A DNA stretch of 64,000 nt from Bradyrhizobium commune (GCF_015624505.1 NZ_CP061379.1:4774001-4838000); one strand, 5' to 3'; numbered from the stretch's first letter, positions 10,003-20,103 are shown. Program-made: numbers and translations. Notes: generated from the sequence alone by a model not told the origin.

Positions 10003-10950
10003 ATGTTTCGCACGATTAGCGTCCGTCTCATGCAATCCATACCGGTCCTGCTGCTGGTTGCAGTGCTGTCTTTCATTCTGATGCATCTGCTGCCGGGAGA
10101 TCCGGCGGTGGTGATTGCCGGAGCCGATGCCACGCCCGCGGCGGTTGAACGAATTCGTCGTGAACTGGGCCTCGACCAGTCGATCTGGCGACAGCTGTTG
10201 TCCTGGTTCCTCAACCTGGCACAGGGCAAGTTCGGCAGCTCGCTGGTGCTGAACCAGACCGTGCTCTCCGCAGTTGGAGAGCGTCTGCCGGTGACGTTGT
10301 CGCTGGCCGCCCTGTCGCTCGCGATCACCTTGCCGATCGGTATCGCTCTCGGCATCCTGGCCGCCTACTTCCGGAGCAGCTGGATCGACGCGGGTGTCAT
10401 GGCGATCGCACTGATCGGGGTCTCGGCCCCGAGTTTCTGGATCGCGATTGTGTCAGTCATCTTGTTCAGCGTGAAGCTCGGATGGGTCCCGTCCGCAGGC
10501 TACGCTCCGTTGCTGACCGCGGGCCCCGGCGCCTGGTTCGCCTCGCTGATCCAGCCCGCCATGGTGCTCAGCCTGTTTCAGATCGGCTTCCTGGCGCGCA
10601 TGACGCGCTCGGCGATGCTCGATGTGCTCGAGCAGGATTTCATCCGGACGGCGCGCGCCAAGGGCGTGAGCGAGTGGCGAACCGTCGGCAAGCACGGCTT
10701 CCGCAATGCTCTGGTCGCCGTGGTGACGGTCAGCGGCATCATCCTCAGTCTTCTGATCGGAGGTTCGGTCGTCGTGGAGCAAGTGTTTGCGCTGCCGGGC
10801 ATCGGCCGGCTCGTAGTGCAGGGGATCATGGCCCGCGACTATCCGCTGATCCAAGGGACCATGCTGTTGTTCGGCTTCGCCTTCGTGCTGATCAATGTCG
10901 CCGTGGATATCATCTATACCCTGGTCGATCCACGGGTGCGCTATGACTGA
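10003..10950 (+). CDS. Peptide-type ABC transporter permease (DppB-like)
   Basis: A 315-residue inner-membrane permease of the DppB/OppB group with six predicted helices. Recognisable pieces are [15 protein letters not shown] near the N-terminus, the EAA loop [20 protein letters not shown] and the C-terminal [15 protein letters not shown]. The stop overlaps the start of the second permease by 8 bases. It is part of the importer that starts at 8383. Confidence 0.94.
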   Translation: MFRTISVRLMQSIPVLLLVAVLSFILMHLLPGDPAVVIAGADATPAAVERIRRELGLDQSIWRQLLSWFLNLAQGKFGSSLVLNQTVLSAVGERLPVTLSLAALSLAITLPIGIALGILAAYFRSSWIDAGVMAIALIGVSAPSFWIAIVSVILFSVKLGWVPSAGYAPLLTAGPGAWFASLIQPAMVLSLFQIGFLARMTRSAMLDVLEQDFIRTARAKGVSEWRTVGKHGFRNALVAVVTVSGIILSLLIGGSVVVEQVFALPGIGRLVVQGIMARDYPLIQGTMLLFGFAFVLINVAVDIIYTLVDPRVRYD

Positions 10951-11830
10951 CGTCGTACTCGCCGCTCCGTCGACCCAGATACTGGCGGAACGCCGGCGGT
11001 TTCGCGTCCTGCGTAAGCTCGCCGCACACCGGTCGTTCAAGATCGGACTGGTGCTTGTCACCGTCCTGGCGCTTTGCGCGATCATCGGGCCGATGCTGAC
11101 CGGCACCGATCCGACGGCCATGAGCATTCGCTATCGATTCAAGCCGCCGTCGGCGCGCTTCCCGTTCGGCAGCGATCAATACGGACGGGACATCCTCACG
11201 CGTGTGCTGTATGGCGGCCGGTTGTCGCTGTCGATCGGATTTTCAGTGGCCCTTCTCTCAGGCGTCTTCGGCGCCATGATCGGCGTCATAGCAGGATATT
11301 TTCGAGCGCTCGATCCGTACGTCATGCGATTGATGGACGCGCTGATGGCGTTCCCGGCGATCCTGCTTGCCATCGGTATCGGTGCGGCCCTCGGCGCGCA
11401 GGCCGGCAGCATTGTCGTGGCGCTCGCGGTCGCCTATGTGCCTCGGACCGCTCGGATCGTGCGTGCGTCGGTACTGGTCATTCGCGAGATGGAATATCTG
11501 CAGGCCGCGCGGGTGAGCGGTGCCGGCGACGCGCACATCATCGTCAAGCACGTGCTGCCCAATTGCCTCGGACCGCTGATCGTCCAGCTGACCTTCATCT
11601 TTGCCTACGCCATTCTCGCGGAGGCGACGCTCAGCTTCCTCGGCATCGGCCCGCCGCCGCCGGCTCCGAGCTGGGGCAACATCATCGCCGAAGGGCGTGA
11701 CTACTCAGTCGAGGCGTGGTGGGTGATGCTGTTTCCCGGCCTCGCGGTCAGCCTCGCCGCACTCGGCATGAACCTGCTCGGCGACGGGCTACGCGACGTG
11801 CTCGATCCACGCTTGAAGATCGAAACTTGA
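10943..11830 (+). CDS. Peptide-type ABC transporter permease (DppC-like)
   Basis: A 295-residue DppC/OppC-type permease. Motifs: [20 protein letters not shown] (the usual G-D-x-GRD start of the membrane domain), the EAA loop [20 protein letters not shown] and the C-terminus [16 protein letters not shown] 10943 lies inside the end of the preceding permease gene (8-base overlap); an upstream ATG in the same frame is less likely because it would extend the overlap. It pairs with the DppB-like subunit. Confidence 0.94.
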   Translation: MTDVVLAAPSTQILAERRRFRVLRKLAAHRSFKIGLVLVTVLALCAIIGPMLTGTDPTAMSIRYRFKPPSARFPFGSDQYGRDILTRVLYGGRLSLSIGFSVALLSGVFGAMIGVIAGYFRALDPYVMRLMDALMAFPAILLAIGIGAALGAQAGSIVVALAVAYVPRTARIVRASVLVIREMEYLQAARVSGAGDAHIIVKHVLPNCLGPLIVQLTFIFAYAILAEATLSFLGIGPPPPAPSWGNIIAEGRDYSVEAWWVMLFPGLAVSLAALGMNLLGDGLRDVLDPRLKIET

Positions 11831-12820
11831 ATGGCCCAGCAAACCCTTCTGAGCGTCGAGAACCTCACGGTCCAATTCCGCGGCGACGCCGGCTGGGTGA
11901 ATGCCGTCGAAGGCGTCGAATTTGCCGTTCGCGCCGGCGAATGCCTCGGCATCGTCGGCGAGTCCGGCAGCGGCAAGAGCGTCAGCGCCCTTTCGATTCT
12001 CAGGCTGCATAGCCGTGCTAACACACGTTACCCATCGGGAACGATCCGCTACGACGGACATGATCTTCTGACCGTTTCGCAACGCCGGCTGCGCCAGGTT
12101 CGCGGCGGGGAGATCGCGATGATCTTCCAGGATCCGATGTCTTCGCTCAATCCGGTCCTGAGCATCGCCGACCAGATCATGGAGCCGTTGCGCCAGCATC
12201 AGGGGCTGTCGGCACGAGCTGCCCGTCGCGAGGCCATCGAGCTCCTGGAGATGGTGCGGATTTCCGACGCCTCGCGCCGCATCGACGATTACCCTCACCG
12301 GCTCTCCGGCGGAATGCGCCAGCGCGTCATGATCGCCATCGCAGTGGCGTGCCGTCCCAAGCTTCTGATCGCAGACGAGCCGACCACCGCCCTCGATGTC
12401 ACCATCCAGTCCCAGATCCTGGAATTGCTGCGCGAGTTGCAGCGCGAGATCGGCATGTCGGTGATTCTGATCACCCATGATCTCGGCGTGGTCGCGGAGT
12501 TCGCGCAGCGTGTCGTCGTCATGTATGCCGGGCGGGTCGTCGAATCCGCTACCGTCCCCGCCCTGTTCGAACGGCCGGTGCATCCCTACACTGAAGGCCT
12601 CATCCGCGCCGTGCCAGATCCCGACTCGGACGTACGCCGGCTCGCCACCATTCCCGGGAACATCCCCGATCCGGCGACGTCGATTGCAGGGTGCCGGTTC
12701 AATCCGCGCTGCCGCGAGGCGATCAAGGCCTGCCTGACAGAGCCGCCGACGCTGATGGACGCCGGTGCAGGGCATTTCGCGCGCTGTCCGCCGCGCATCG
12801 CCGGGGGAAGAACCGCATGA
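11831..12820 (+). CDS. Peptide-type ABC transporter ATPase (DppD-like)
   Basis: A 329-residue ATPase: Walker A GESGSGKS near residue 43, signature [12 protein letters not shown], Walker [14 protein letters not shown]-loop ITHDLG. The C-terminal oligopeptide-transporter extension contains GCRFNPRC. Its ATG directly abuts the preceding stop and its own stop overlaps the next ATPase start (ATGA). It forms a heterodimeric motor with the DppF-like protein. Confidence 0.95.
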   Translation: MAQQTLLSVENLTVQFRGDAGWVNAVEGVEFAVRAGECLGIVGESGSGKSVSALSILRLHSRANTRYPSGTIRYDGHDLLTVSQRRLRQVRGGEIAMIFQDPMSSLNPVLSIADQIMEPLRQHQGLSARAARREAIELLEMVRISDASRRIDDYPHRLSGGMRQRVMIAIAVACRPKLLIADEPTTALDVTIQSQILELLRELQREIGMSVILITHDLGVVAEFAQRVVVMYAGRVVESATVPALFERPVHPYTEGLIRAVPDPDSDVRRLATIPGNIPDPATSIAGCRFNPRCREAIKACLTEPPTLMDAGAGHFARCPPRIAGGRTA

Positions 12821-13776
12821 GTGCAGCTCCCATCGTCGCCGTGCGCGAATTGGTGAAGACCTTTGCCGCGCGAGGGGTGTCGTTGCGTGCCGTCGACGGT
12901 GTCAGTTTCGATGTCGGGCAAGGAGAGACGCTGGGCCTCGTCGGGGAGTCGGGCTCGGGGAAATCCACCACCGGACGCATCCTGGTCGGGCTCGAAGCCG
13001 CGACCAGCGGTTCAATCAAGCTGTTCGACCAGGAGGTTTCTCCGGCGAGCGGCAAGGCTGCACTCAGGGCAGTGCGTCGACGGCTGCAATTCGTGTTTCA
13101 AGACCCGCAGAACTCGCTCAATCCCCGCATGCGCGCGAAGGATGCAATCGCAGAGCCGCTCGATGTTGCGGGCGGTCTGTCGCGCGCCGCGCGCCATGAT
13201 CGTGTTTGTGAACTACTGGAGATGGTCGGTCTGCCGCGTTCGTGCGGCGACCGCTTCCCCCACGAGTTTTCCGGCGGCCAGCGCCAACGCATCGGCATCG
13301 CGCGCGCGTTGGCGCTGAGGCCGGACTTCATCGTCTGCGACGAGCCGGTGTCGTCGCTCGACGTCTCGATGCAGGCGCAGATCGTCAATCTGCTGCTCGA
13401 CCTCCAGGAGCGGCTTGGCCTCAGTTATCTCTTCATCGCCCATGATCTCGCGGTGGTCCGCAGCATTTCGGCGCGGGTGGCGGTGATGTATGCTGGCAGC
13501 ATCGTCGAGATTGCGCGCAAGCACGACCTATACACCTCTCCCCGGCATCCCTACACGCAGGCGCTGCTTGCGGCGATCCCGCGTGTCAAGCCGAACAACG
13601 CCCGCGCCGCGGTCGTGACCGGCGAATTGCCGAGCCAGATCGACACGGTGCCGGGCTGCACGTTTCATCCGCGGTGTCCGTTCGCATTCGGACGCTGTCG
13701 AGCCGAGAAGCCGAAGCTGCGCGAGATCGCGCCAAGCCATCTCGCCGCCTGCCACCTCCACGAAGTCCCCGCCTGA
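12817..13776 (+). CDS. Peptide-type ABC transporter ATPase (DppF-like)
   Basis: A 319-residue ATPase starting at the ATG that overlaps the previous stop by 4 bases. It has Walker [10 protein letters not shown], signature FSGGQRQRIGIA, Walker B FIVCDEPVSSLDVS and H-loop IAHDLAV, plus the C-terminal GCTFHPRCPFA segment typical of DppF/OppF. It completes the importer 8383-13776 and is followed after 40 bases by the amidase. Confidence 0.95.
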   Translation: MSAAPIVAVRELVKTFAARGVSLRAVDGVSFDVGQGETLGLVGESGSGKSTTGRILVGLEAATSGSIKLFDQEVSPASGKAALRAVRRRLQFVFQDPQNSLNPRMRAKDAIAEPLDVAGGLSRAARHDRVCELLEMVGLPRSCGDRFPHEFSGGQRQRIGIARALALRPDFIVCDEPVSSLDVSMQAQIVNLLLDLQERLGLSYLFIAHDLAVVRSISARVAVMYAGSIVEIARKHDLYTSPRHPYTQALLAAIPRVKPNNARAAVVTGELPSQIDTVPGCTFHPRCPFAFGRCRAEKPKLREIAPSHLAACHLHEVPA

Positions 13777-13816
13777 CGGCTGCCGCCGCCGCTTTGCCGA
13801 TTGATGGAGTTTTGAG

Positions 13817-15214
13817 ATGACTGATCGCGATCTTCTCTTCATGCCCGCCACGGCGGCCGCAAGCCTGATCCGCAAACGCGCTTTGTCTCCGGTGGAGTAT
13901 GTCGACGCCGTGCTTGGGGCGGTCGAGCGGACGCAACCGACGCTCAATGCCTACGCGACGGTGACCGCTGATGCGGCGCGGGCGCAGGCTCGGGTTGCTG
14001 AGCAGGCCGTCATGGCCGGCGAACGGCTCGGGCCGCTGCACGGCATTCCCATCAACATCAAGGATCTCTTTGCGACCAAGGGCGTGCGCACGGCGCATGG
14101 ATCGGCGATCCTTGCCGACAATGTTCCCGCGCAGGACGACATCCTTGTGACTCGCCTGAAGAACGCGGGCGCGATCATGGTGGGGAAATCGACCACACCT
14201 GAATTCGGCCACAAGGGCCACACTGACGGACCGAGCTTCGGAACGACGCGCAACCCCTGGAATACCGCGCACACCGCAGGCGGATCGAGCGGTGGCGCGG
14301 CCGTCGCGGTCGCGGCCGGACTTGGGCCGCTGGGTCTCGGCACGGATGGCGCGGGATCGATCCGCATTCCCGCGGGGGCCTGCGGCGTCGTTGGACTGAA
14401 GCCGACCACCGGCGCGGTGCCCTATGAGCAGACCTCGGATTCGTTCTTCAACTATGCCGCAGCCGGTCCGTTGACGCGCACCGTTGCCGATGCGGCCTTG
14501 ATGATGAACAGCCTGGTGGGTCCGTCCACGCTCGATCCCTGGTCGCTCGGTGCGCCCGACAACGGGGCGCTGACGCCCAGCCTGATCTCGGAGGATTTGT
14601 CGGGACTACGGATCGGATATCTCTCCGCGATGGGCGATTGCAGCGCAGACGTTGCGGCAAACGCCAAGGCCTCGCTCACAGCCCTCGCAGCGCTTGGCGC
14701 AGAGGTCGAAGAAGCCGGCGCTGGGATGGACTGGATTGCGGGCCCTGCCCGGCTGATGTACCTCGCCAACCTGAACGTCTATTTCGGCCACCATCTGGAA
14801 AAATGGCGCGACCAGATGGACCCGGTCCTGGTGGAATGGATCGCAGCGGGCAGCCGGGCGACCCTGGTCGATTTTCGCAAGGCCCAGATCGCTCGTTCGC
14901 GGCTCTATCGTGCCGTGCAGAAGCTCCTGGAAGATTATGACTTCCTTGTCACGCCCACCTTGCCGACGACCGCGATTGCAGCCGAGACCGGCAAGACCGT
15001 CGATGCGTTGTTCAATCGCGGTTGGAACGCTTTCGTCTATCCGTTCAACCAGAGCGGCAATCCGGCGCTGTCGGTGCCGAATGGTTTTGGCGCGGATGGA
15101 TTGCCGACCGGCCTGCAAATCGTCGGCCGATGGTGGAAAGACAATGATGTTCTGCGCCTCGGTGCGATCCTCGAACGGAGTCGCCCCTGGGCCGATCGAC
15201 GGCCGCCCACTTGA
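13817..15214 (+). CDS. Amidase-signature hydrolase
   Basis: A 465-residue amidase-signature enzyme with a complete Ser-cisSer-Lys triad: Lys82 in PINIKDLF, Ser157 in AGGSSGGAA and nucleophile Ser181 in GTDGAGSIRIPAG. These enzymes hydrolyse carboxamides, arylamides or carbamoyl groups in the cytoplasm. No signal peptide is seen. It sits in the same plus-strand operon as the peptide-type importer and the Ntn acylase, which implies an amide-bearing imported substrate. GatA is ruled out by context (no gatC or gatB neighbours). Exact substrate unknown. Confidence 0.92.
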   Translation: MTDRDLLFMPATAAASLIRKRALSPVEYVDAVLGAVERTQPTLNAYATVTADAARAQARVAEQAVMAGERLGPLHGIPINIKDLFATKGVRTAHGSAILADNVPAQDDILVTRLKNAGAIMVGKSTTPEFGHKGHTDGPSFGTTRNPWNTAHTAGGSSGGAAVAVAAGLGPLGLGTDGAGSIRIPAGACGVVGLKPTTGAVPYEQTSDSFFNYAAAGPLTRTVADAALMMNSLVGPSTLDPWSLGAPDNGALTPSLISEDLSGLRIGYLSAMGDCSADVAANAKASLTALAALGAEVEEAGAGMDWIAGPARLMYLANLNVYFGHHLEKWRDQMDPVLVEWIAAGSRATLVDFRKAQIARSRLYRAVQKLLEDYDFLVTPTLPTTAIAAETGKTVDALFNRGWNAFVYPFNQSGNPALSVPNGFGADGLPTGLQIVGRWWKDNDVLRLGAILERSRPWADRRPPT

Positions 15215-15268
15215 AGAACGATCGGACGAAGCCTCTACCTGCAAGCCTGACAAGACGGGGAGAAGAGC

Positions 15269-17575
15269 GTGGCAAACGCTACCAATGACGGACCTTCATG
15301 CCTGCCTCAGATCAAAGGCACCGTCGTGCTGCATGGTCTCGAGGACAAGGCGGACGTCCATCGCGATGCCTGGGGCATCCCGCACGTCCGCACACGCGGG
15401 ACAGCAGATGCCTTCTTTGCGCAAGGCTATGTCCATGCCCAGGACCGGCTCTGGCAGATGGACGCCGCACGCCGGCGCATGCTGGGCCGTTGGGCGGAAT
15501 GGGAGGGCGGCGCAGGTGTCGCGGCGGATACGCTGGCGCGGCGGCTCGATGTCGCGGGCGCGTCGCAACGCGACTTCGCCGGTTTGTCGGGCGAGGCGCG
15601 CGCAATGCTCGAAGCCTATGCGAACGGCGTCAACGCCTTCCTGGCGCAGGGCACGCCGTTGCCGTTCGAGTACGACCTGGTCGGAGGCGATGTCGAACGC
15701 TGGGAGCCGTGGCACTGTATCCTCGTGATGCGGCAGCGCGGCTATCTGATGGGCTCGGTCTGGTTCAAGCTGTGGCGCGCGGCGGCCATGCGCAGAATCG
15801 GACCGGATCACATCGCCAAGCTGCGTTACGATGATGGCGGCCAGGATGTTCTCGCCACGCCGCCGGGCGCGGAAGGCAGGCGCTGGACCGCCGCGCTGCA
15901 GGATCTGGCGCCAGCGATCGAAGCACTGGCAGCGCTCGCGGGGCCGGAGGCCACCGATGGCGGCAGCAACAATTGGGCGATCGCGCCGTCGCGGACCGCG
16001 ACCGGCCGGCCGTTGCTGGCCGGCGATCCACATCGCGTCTTCGAGATGCCGAGCCTGTATTCGCAGTTCCACCTCGCCTGCGACGCCTTCGATGCCATCG
16101 GGCTTTCGGTACCCGGCGTGCCGGCATTCCCGCACTTTGCCCATAACGGCCATGTCGCATTTTGCGTGACTCACGCCTTTGTCGATATCCACGACGTCTA
16201 TGTCGAGAAGTTCAAGCCCGGCGACGCATCCTGCTACCTGTTCCGGAACGAATGGCGCAACAGCGATGTCCGTCATGAACGCATCGGAGTTCGCGGTGGG
16301 CCTGCCGTCGATGTCGAGGTGATCGCGACCCACCATGGGCCGGTGATCGCTGGCGATCCGCATCAGGGAGCGGCATTGACGCTGCGGTCGGTGCAGTTCG
16401 CGGAACTTGATCGGTCGTTCGATTGCCTGCTGCCGATGCTGCGCGCCGGAAGCGTCGACGCGCTCTATGAGGCGACGCGCGGCTGGGGCCTGATTGATCA
16501 CAATCTGGTCGCGGCCGATACCAGCGGGCGGATCGGAAATCTCGTGCGCGCCATCGTGCCGCGGCGCCCGCGACTGAATGGCTGGCTGCCGGTGCCGGGC
16601 TGGACGGGAGAGTATGAATGGCAAGGTGTCATCCCCTGGGAAGATATGCCGCGCGCCTTTGACCCGCCGGAAGGCTTTCTGGTCACCGCGAACAACCGTG
16701 TCGTCACCGACGAGAATCCGGATTATCTGTGCACCGACTGTCATCCTCCGTACCGAGCCAAACGGATCGCTGAGCGGCTGACCGAACTTCCAGCCGCGAC
16801 CGCTAACGACATGGGCAGCATCCACGCCGACACGCACAGCTTCACAGCGCGCGAATTCATTGCCCGCCTGAACCGGCTCCCCGCGATCGAAGGACCTGCC
16901 GCCGCGTTGCGCGACCTCATCGTCAATTGGGACGCACGCATGGCTGCCAATTCAAAGGCGGCAGCAGCCTATGCGCGGACACGACGCGAGCTTGCGCGTA
17001 TCGTGCTCGATCGATCCGGTTTGAGCGCGGTGTCGCGAGATCCCGTCGCCCAAATTGCCCCCGGCGTGGCGCCGCTCAATCAGATCTGGTGGGCACTCCC
17101 GTCATTGCTGCGCAACGACGATACCGCGTTGCTCGGCGGTTGGGATTGGGATCGCGCTCTGACGGCGGCGCTCGAGCGCGCCGCGGAGGCCGACAAGGAC
17201 AAGACATGGTCGGAGCTGCATCACGTCCGCATGTCGCATCCGTTGTCGGCGGCCTTCCCGCGGGCGGCATCGCAGCTCGAACCGCCAGGGCTTCCGGCTG
17301 GCGGCGACAACGATACCGTGATGGCCAATGGATGCTATTGGGCTTCGTCAGGCCTCACCGCAGCCTATGGCGCGGTCGCACGCTATGTCTTTGATGTGGG
17401 TAACTGGGACAACAGCGCCTGGGTCGTGTTTCATGGCGCGTCCGGGCACCCCGCGAGCCCGCATTTTGCTGACCAGCATGCATCATGGGCCTCCGTCCAG
17501 ATGGTTCCGATGTTGTATGACTGGGGCACGATTACGAAGGCCAGCGACCAGCTCGTGCTGAAGCCTTCCACGTAG
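15269..17575 (+). CDS. Penicillin-acylase-family Ntn hydrolase, apparently cytoplasmic
   Basis: A 768-residue member of the penicillin G acylase / AHL acylase / cephalosporin acylase family. The alpha part shows AWGIPHVRT and QGYVHAQDRLWQMD. The predicted autocleavage site is Gly232-Ser233 in DGGSNNWAIAPSRTA, with Ser233 as N-terminal nucleophile of the beta subunit, followed by AGDPHR. The start is a GTG after a GGGGAGAAGAG ribosome site. Most relatives are exported, but here the N-terminus (MANATNDGPS) has no hydrophobic segment. Last gene of the eight-gene operon; it probably removes an acyl group from an imported compound. Confidence 0.9.
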   Translation: MANATNDGPSCLPQIKGTVVLHGLEDKADVHRDAWGIPHVRTRGTADAFFAQGYVHAQDRLWQMDAARRRMLGRWAEWEGGAGVAADTLARRLDVAGASQRDFAGLSGEARAMLEAYANGVNAFLAQGTPLPFEYDLVGGDVERWEPWHCILVMRQRGYLMGSVWFKLWRAAAMRRIGPDHIAKLRYDDGGQDVLATPPGAEGRRWTAALQDLAPAIEALAALAGPEATDGGSNNWAIAPSRTATGRPLLAGDPHRVFEMPSLYSQFHLACDAFDAIGLSVPGVPAFPHFAHNGHVAFCVTHAFVDIHDVYVEKFKPGDASCYLFRNEWRNSDVRHERIGVRGGPAVDVEVIATHHGPVIAGDPHQGAALTLRSVQFAELDRSFDCLLPMLRAGSVDALYEATRGWGLIDHNLVAADTSGRIGNLVRAIVPRRPRLNGWLPVPGWTGEYEWQGVIPWEDMPRAFDPPEGFLVTANNRVVTDENPDYLCTDCHPPYRAKRIAERLTELPAATANDMGSIHADTHSFTAREFIARLNRLPAIEGPAAALRDLIVNWDARMAANSKAAAAYARTRRELARIVLDRSGLSAVSRDPVAQIAPGVAPLNQIWWALPSLLRNDDTALLGGWDWDRALTAALERAAEADKDKTWSELHHVRMSHPLSAAFPRAASQLEPPGLPAGGDNDTVMANGCYWASSGLTAAYGAVARYVFDVGNWDNSAWVVFHGASGHPASPHFADQHASWASVQMVPMLYDWGTITKASDQLVLKPST

Positions 17576-17633
17576 GTCCTTCGAAGCGCCCCCTACCCGT
17601 CAATCAAATTGACCTAGAGGAAGGGCACCAATT

Positions 17634-17682
17634 TGGGAGCGCACCGGGCCCGAACCTGGGACCCGCTGATCAAGAGTCAGCC
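17634..17682 (-). pseudogene. Degenerate 3' half of a tRNA-Lys(CTT)-like gene (possible att scar)
   Basis: On the minus strand this 49-base stretch reads like the end of a tRNA. There is an anticodon arm GCTGA-CTCTTGA-TCAGC (5-bp perfect stem, CTT anticodon), the variable part GGGTC, a T-arm-like CCAGG-TTCGGGC-CCGG and an acceptor-like GCGCTCCCA. Departures from a working gene: G at position 37, TTCGGGC for the usual TTCGAnC, one base missing in the T stem, and no D arm or 5' acceptor strand upstream. It is therefore a fragment. Integrases often duplicate exactly this part of a tRNA gene. It lies between two unrelated gene clusters. Confidence 0.6.
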
Positions 17683-17714
17683 GTGGCTTAGGTATGCGGC
17701 TTCGCCTCACTAGA

Positions 17715-18911
17715 CTAGATGACCTTCCGGCCGGCCAGCGCTTTGATTTCGTCATCCGAAAGGCCCAGCCAGCTCTGATAGATGTCGCGATTGTCCCGAC
17801 CTATGTCGCCGGCGGATTCACGTAACTGCGTGCGATCGACGGTAAAGCGAGGCACAACGTTCGCCATGGCAACCGAGCCAAAATCGCGGTCGGGAACGCG
17901 GGTGATCATCCCACGCGCTCGGGATTGCGGATCGGCAGCGATCTGATCGATCGCGTAGATCGGCGCCAAGGTGCCCTCCTCAGCCGCAAAGGCGGCAAGC
18001 ACGTCCGCAAGCGTATGATCACTGCACCATTGCGAAAAGATCGCGTTCAACTCAGTCGAATGGTCGACGCGGCGGGCATTGTTGGAAAAGCGCGGATCCT
18101 CGATCAGGTCCGGCCTGCCAATCGCCCGGCAATTCGCGGCGAAGAGCGCATTGGTCGATCCGGCAAGCGTGACCCAGCGATCATCCCGGGTCCGGTAGAC
18201 GGCTGCCGGCGCGGAATAGGCGTTGGCGTTTCCGATGCGACCGCGCACATCCCCCAACTGGTCGAACTCGATGGCCAAGACGTCGAGCAGGCGGAAAACC
18301 GCCTCGGTCAGCGCGAGGTCGATCTCCTCGCCGGGCGCATCCGGGTCTCTTGCCCGCTTCCACAGCGCCGCAAGCACGCCGACCGCACCGAACAGGCCAC
18401 CGATGGCATCACCGATCGGATATCCTGGATGCATCGGCTGTCCGTCGGCGTCACCGGTGATGTAGGTGAGCCCGCCCATGGCCTCGAAAATCCGCGCGAA
18501 GCCGGGCCGGTCGCGATAGGGCCCGTCCTGGCCGAATGCAGTCGCACGCAGGATGACGAGACGCGGCTGGAGCTGCCACAATACCTCTTTCGACAGTCCC
18601 CAACGGTCGAGCGTGCCGGGACGAAAATTCTCGATCAGTACGTCGAAATACGGCAGCATCCGCTTGAACAGCGCCACGCCTTCCGGCTTGCGAAGGTCGA
18701 GCGTTGCGAATTTCTTGTTGCGGTTCACCGTCTTCCACCACAACGGCTTGCCGTCCTTGAACGGGGGAAAGGCCCTCACGCCGTCGCCCTGTCCGGGCAT
18801 TTCGAGCTTGAGGACATCGGCGCCGTAATCCGCCAGCAGCGTCGCGGCGAATGGCGCAGCCACGATCGTCGCGATGTCCAGGACCTTCAACCCATCGAGC
18901 GGCCCACTCAT
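17715..18911 (-). CDS. Class III CoA-transferase (CaiB/BaiF family)
   Basis: A 398-residue family III CoA-transferase. The N-terminal GLKVLDIATIVAAPFAATLLADYGADV-type region, the NRNKK motif at 63-67 and the catalytic Asp168 in GYPIGDAIGG are all present. It moves CoA between acyl-CoA and a free acid through a mixed anhydride on Asp168. It is the last gene of the long minus-strand operon that begins near 31055, 37 bases after an acyl-CoA dehydrogenase. It probably activates or recycles the acid that this operon degrades. Confidence 0.93.
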   Translation of the reverse strand: MSGPLDGLKVLDIATIVAAPFAATLLADYGADVLKLEMPGQGDGVRAFPPFKDGKPLWWKTVNRNKKFATLDLRKPEGVALFKRMLPYFDVLIENFRPGTLDRWGLSKEVLWQLQPRLVILRATAFGQDGPYRDRPGFARIFEAMGGLTYITGDADGQPMHPGYPIGDAIGGLFGAVGVLAALWKRARDPDAPGEEIDLALTEAVFRLLDVLAIEFDQLGDVRGRIGNANAYSAPAAVYRTRDDRWVTLAGSTNALFAANCRAIGRPDLIEDPRFSNNARRVDHSTELNAIFSQWCSDHTLADVLAAFAAEEGTLAPIYAIDQIAADPQSRARGMITRVPDRDFGSVAMANVVPRFTVDRTQLRESAGDIGRDNRDIYQSWLGLSDDEIKALAGRKVI

Positions 18912-18948
18912 CTCTGTTCCCCGAACATGTTTGAAACCTAGCTACGGC

Positions 18949-20103
18949 TCACGCCGCATCCCGCAGTATAAGGCGCGCAATATTAAGCTGGTGGATCTGG
19001 CTGGTCCCCTCGTACAGGCGAAACAACCTGACGTCCCGGTACCAGCTCTCGATCGAGGAATGATCGGCGATGTAGCCGGCGCCACCGAACATCTGCACGC
19101 AGCGATCGGCCACCCGGCCGCACATCTCGGTCGCAAAGTACTTGCACATCGATGCCTCGAGCGCGACGTCTTCACCGCGATCCCGCTTGCGCGCAGTTTC
19201 GATGATCATCGATTGCGCCGCAAAGATCTCCGTCCGGCAGTCGGCGATCATCGCCTGAACGAGCTGGTAGTTCGCGACCTGCTCTCCGAACTGAACGCGT
19301 TTGCTCGTATGCTGGATCGCCATATCGAGCATCCGGATCGCCGGCCCGGTGGACAGGGCGGCCAGATGGATGCGCTGCTTGTTCAGCACCTTCATGATGG
19401 TCTTGAAGCCCACGCCTTCGCGGCCGCCGATCACGTTGGCCGCGGGCACGCGGCATTGATTGAAGTAAACAGCGCTGACGGGCGAGCCGGCCTGCCCCAT
19501 CTTGCGATAGGGCGCGCCGGTCGAAAGGCCGGGACTGCTGCGCTCGACGATGAAAGCCGAAACGCCCGCCGCGCCTTTCGAATGCGGATCCGTTCGCGCC
19601 GTGACAGTGAAGACGTCAGCCAGGGGTGCGTTGGTGATGAAGCATTTCTCGCCGTCGAGGACGTAATGATCGCCTTCGCGGCGGGCGACGGTCCGCACGT
19701 TCGAGGCCTCCGAGCCGGCATCGGGTTCGGTCACGGCGAGGCAGCCGGTCCATTCGCCGCTGGCAAGGCGCGGCAGATAGGTCTGCTTCTGCTGCGCGGT
19801 CCCGTCGGCGACGATGCCCTCCGATCCGATGCCGGTGTTGGTTCCGACACGGGCGCGAAAGGCGACCGAGCATTGCGACAGTTCGAATGCCGCCAGAACG
19901 AGCTCCTCGGTGGTGAGCCCTGCGCCGCCATAGATCTCGGGGATGCTCCAGCCGAAGAAGCCCTCCGCACGCATGGTAGCAACGATATCCGCCGGGACCT
20001 CATCGTCTCTCTCGACGCGTGCCTCGACCGGAATCGCGACGTCACGGACAAACCGGCGAACCCGCTCCAGCAGGGCCTCGAAGACGGCAGATTCGCGGAT
20101 CAC
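18949..20103 (-). CDS. Acyl-CoA dehydrogenase
   Basis: A 384-residue FAD-dependent acyl-CoA dehydrogenase. It has AVTEPDAGSEASN (flavin/substrate motif), DGEKCFITNA and, near the end, RDVRLFRLYEGTSQIHQLNIAR, where Glu365 is in the position of the MCAD catalytic base. Length and motif order match classical short/medium-chain enzymes. It introduces the alpha-beta double bond into an acyl-CoA. Of the three dehydrogenases in this operon it is the one with the clearest complete active site. Confidence 0.93.
   Translation of the reverse strand: MIRESAVFEALLERVRRFVRDVAIPVEARVERDDEVPADIVATMRAEGFFGWSIPEIYGGAGLTTEELVLAAFELSQCSVAFRARVGTNTGIGSEGIVADGTAQQKQTYLPRLASGEWTGCLAVTEPDAGSEASNVRTVARREGDHYVLDGEKCFITNAPLADVFTVTARTDPHSKGAAGVSAFIVERSSPGLSTGAPYRKMGQAGSPVSAVYFNQCRVPAANVIGGREGVGFKTIMKVLNKQRIHLAALSTGPAIRMLDMAIQHTSKRVQFGEQVANYQLVQAMIADCRTEIFAAQSMIIETARKRDRGEDVALEASMCKYFATEMCGRVADRCVQMFGGAGYIADHSSIESWYRDVRLFRLYEGTSQIHQLNIARLILRDAA

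Noticed and set aside
17599..17613. GTCAAT-CAA-ATTGAC inverted repeat after the acylase gene
   Set aside because: Only a 6-bp stem with a 3-base loop and no T-run. Too weak to call a terminator or operator.
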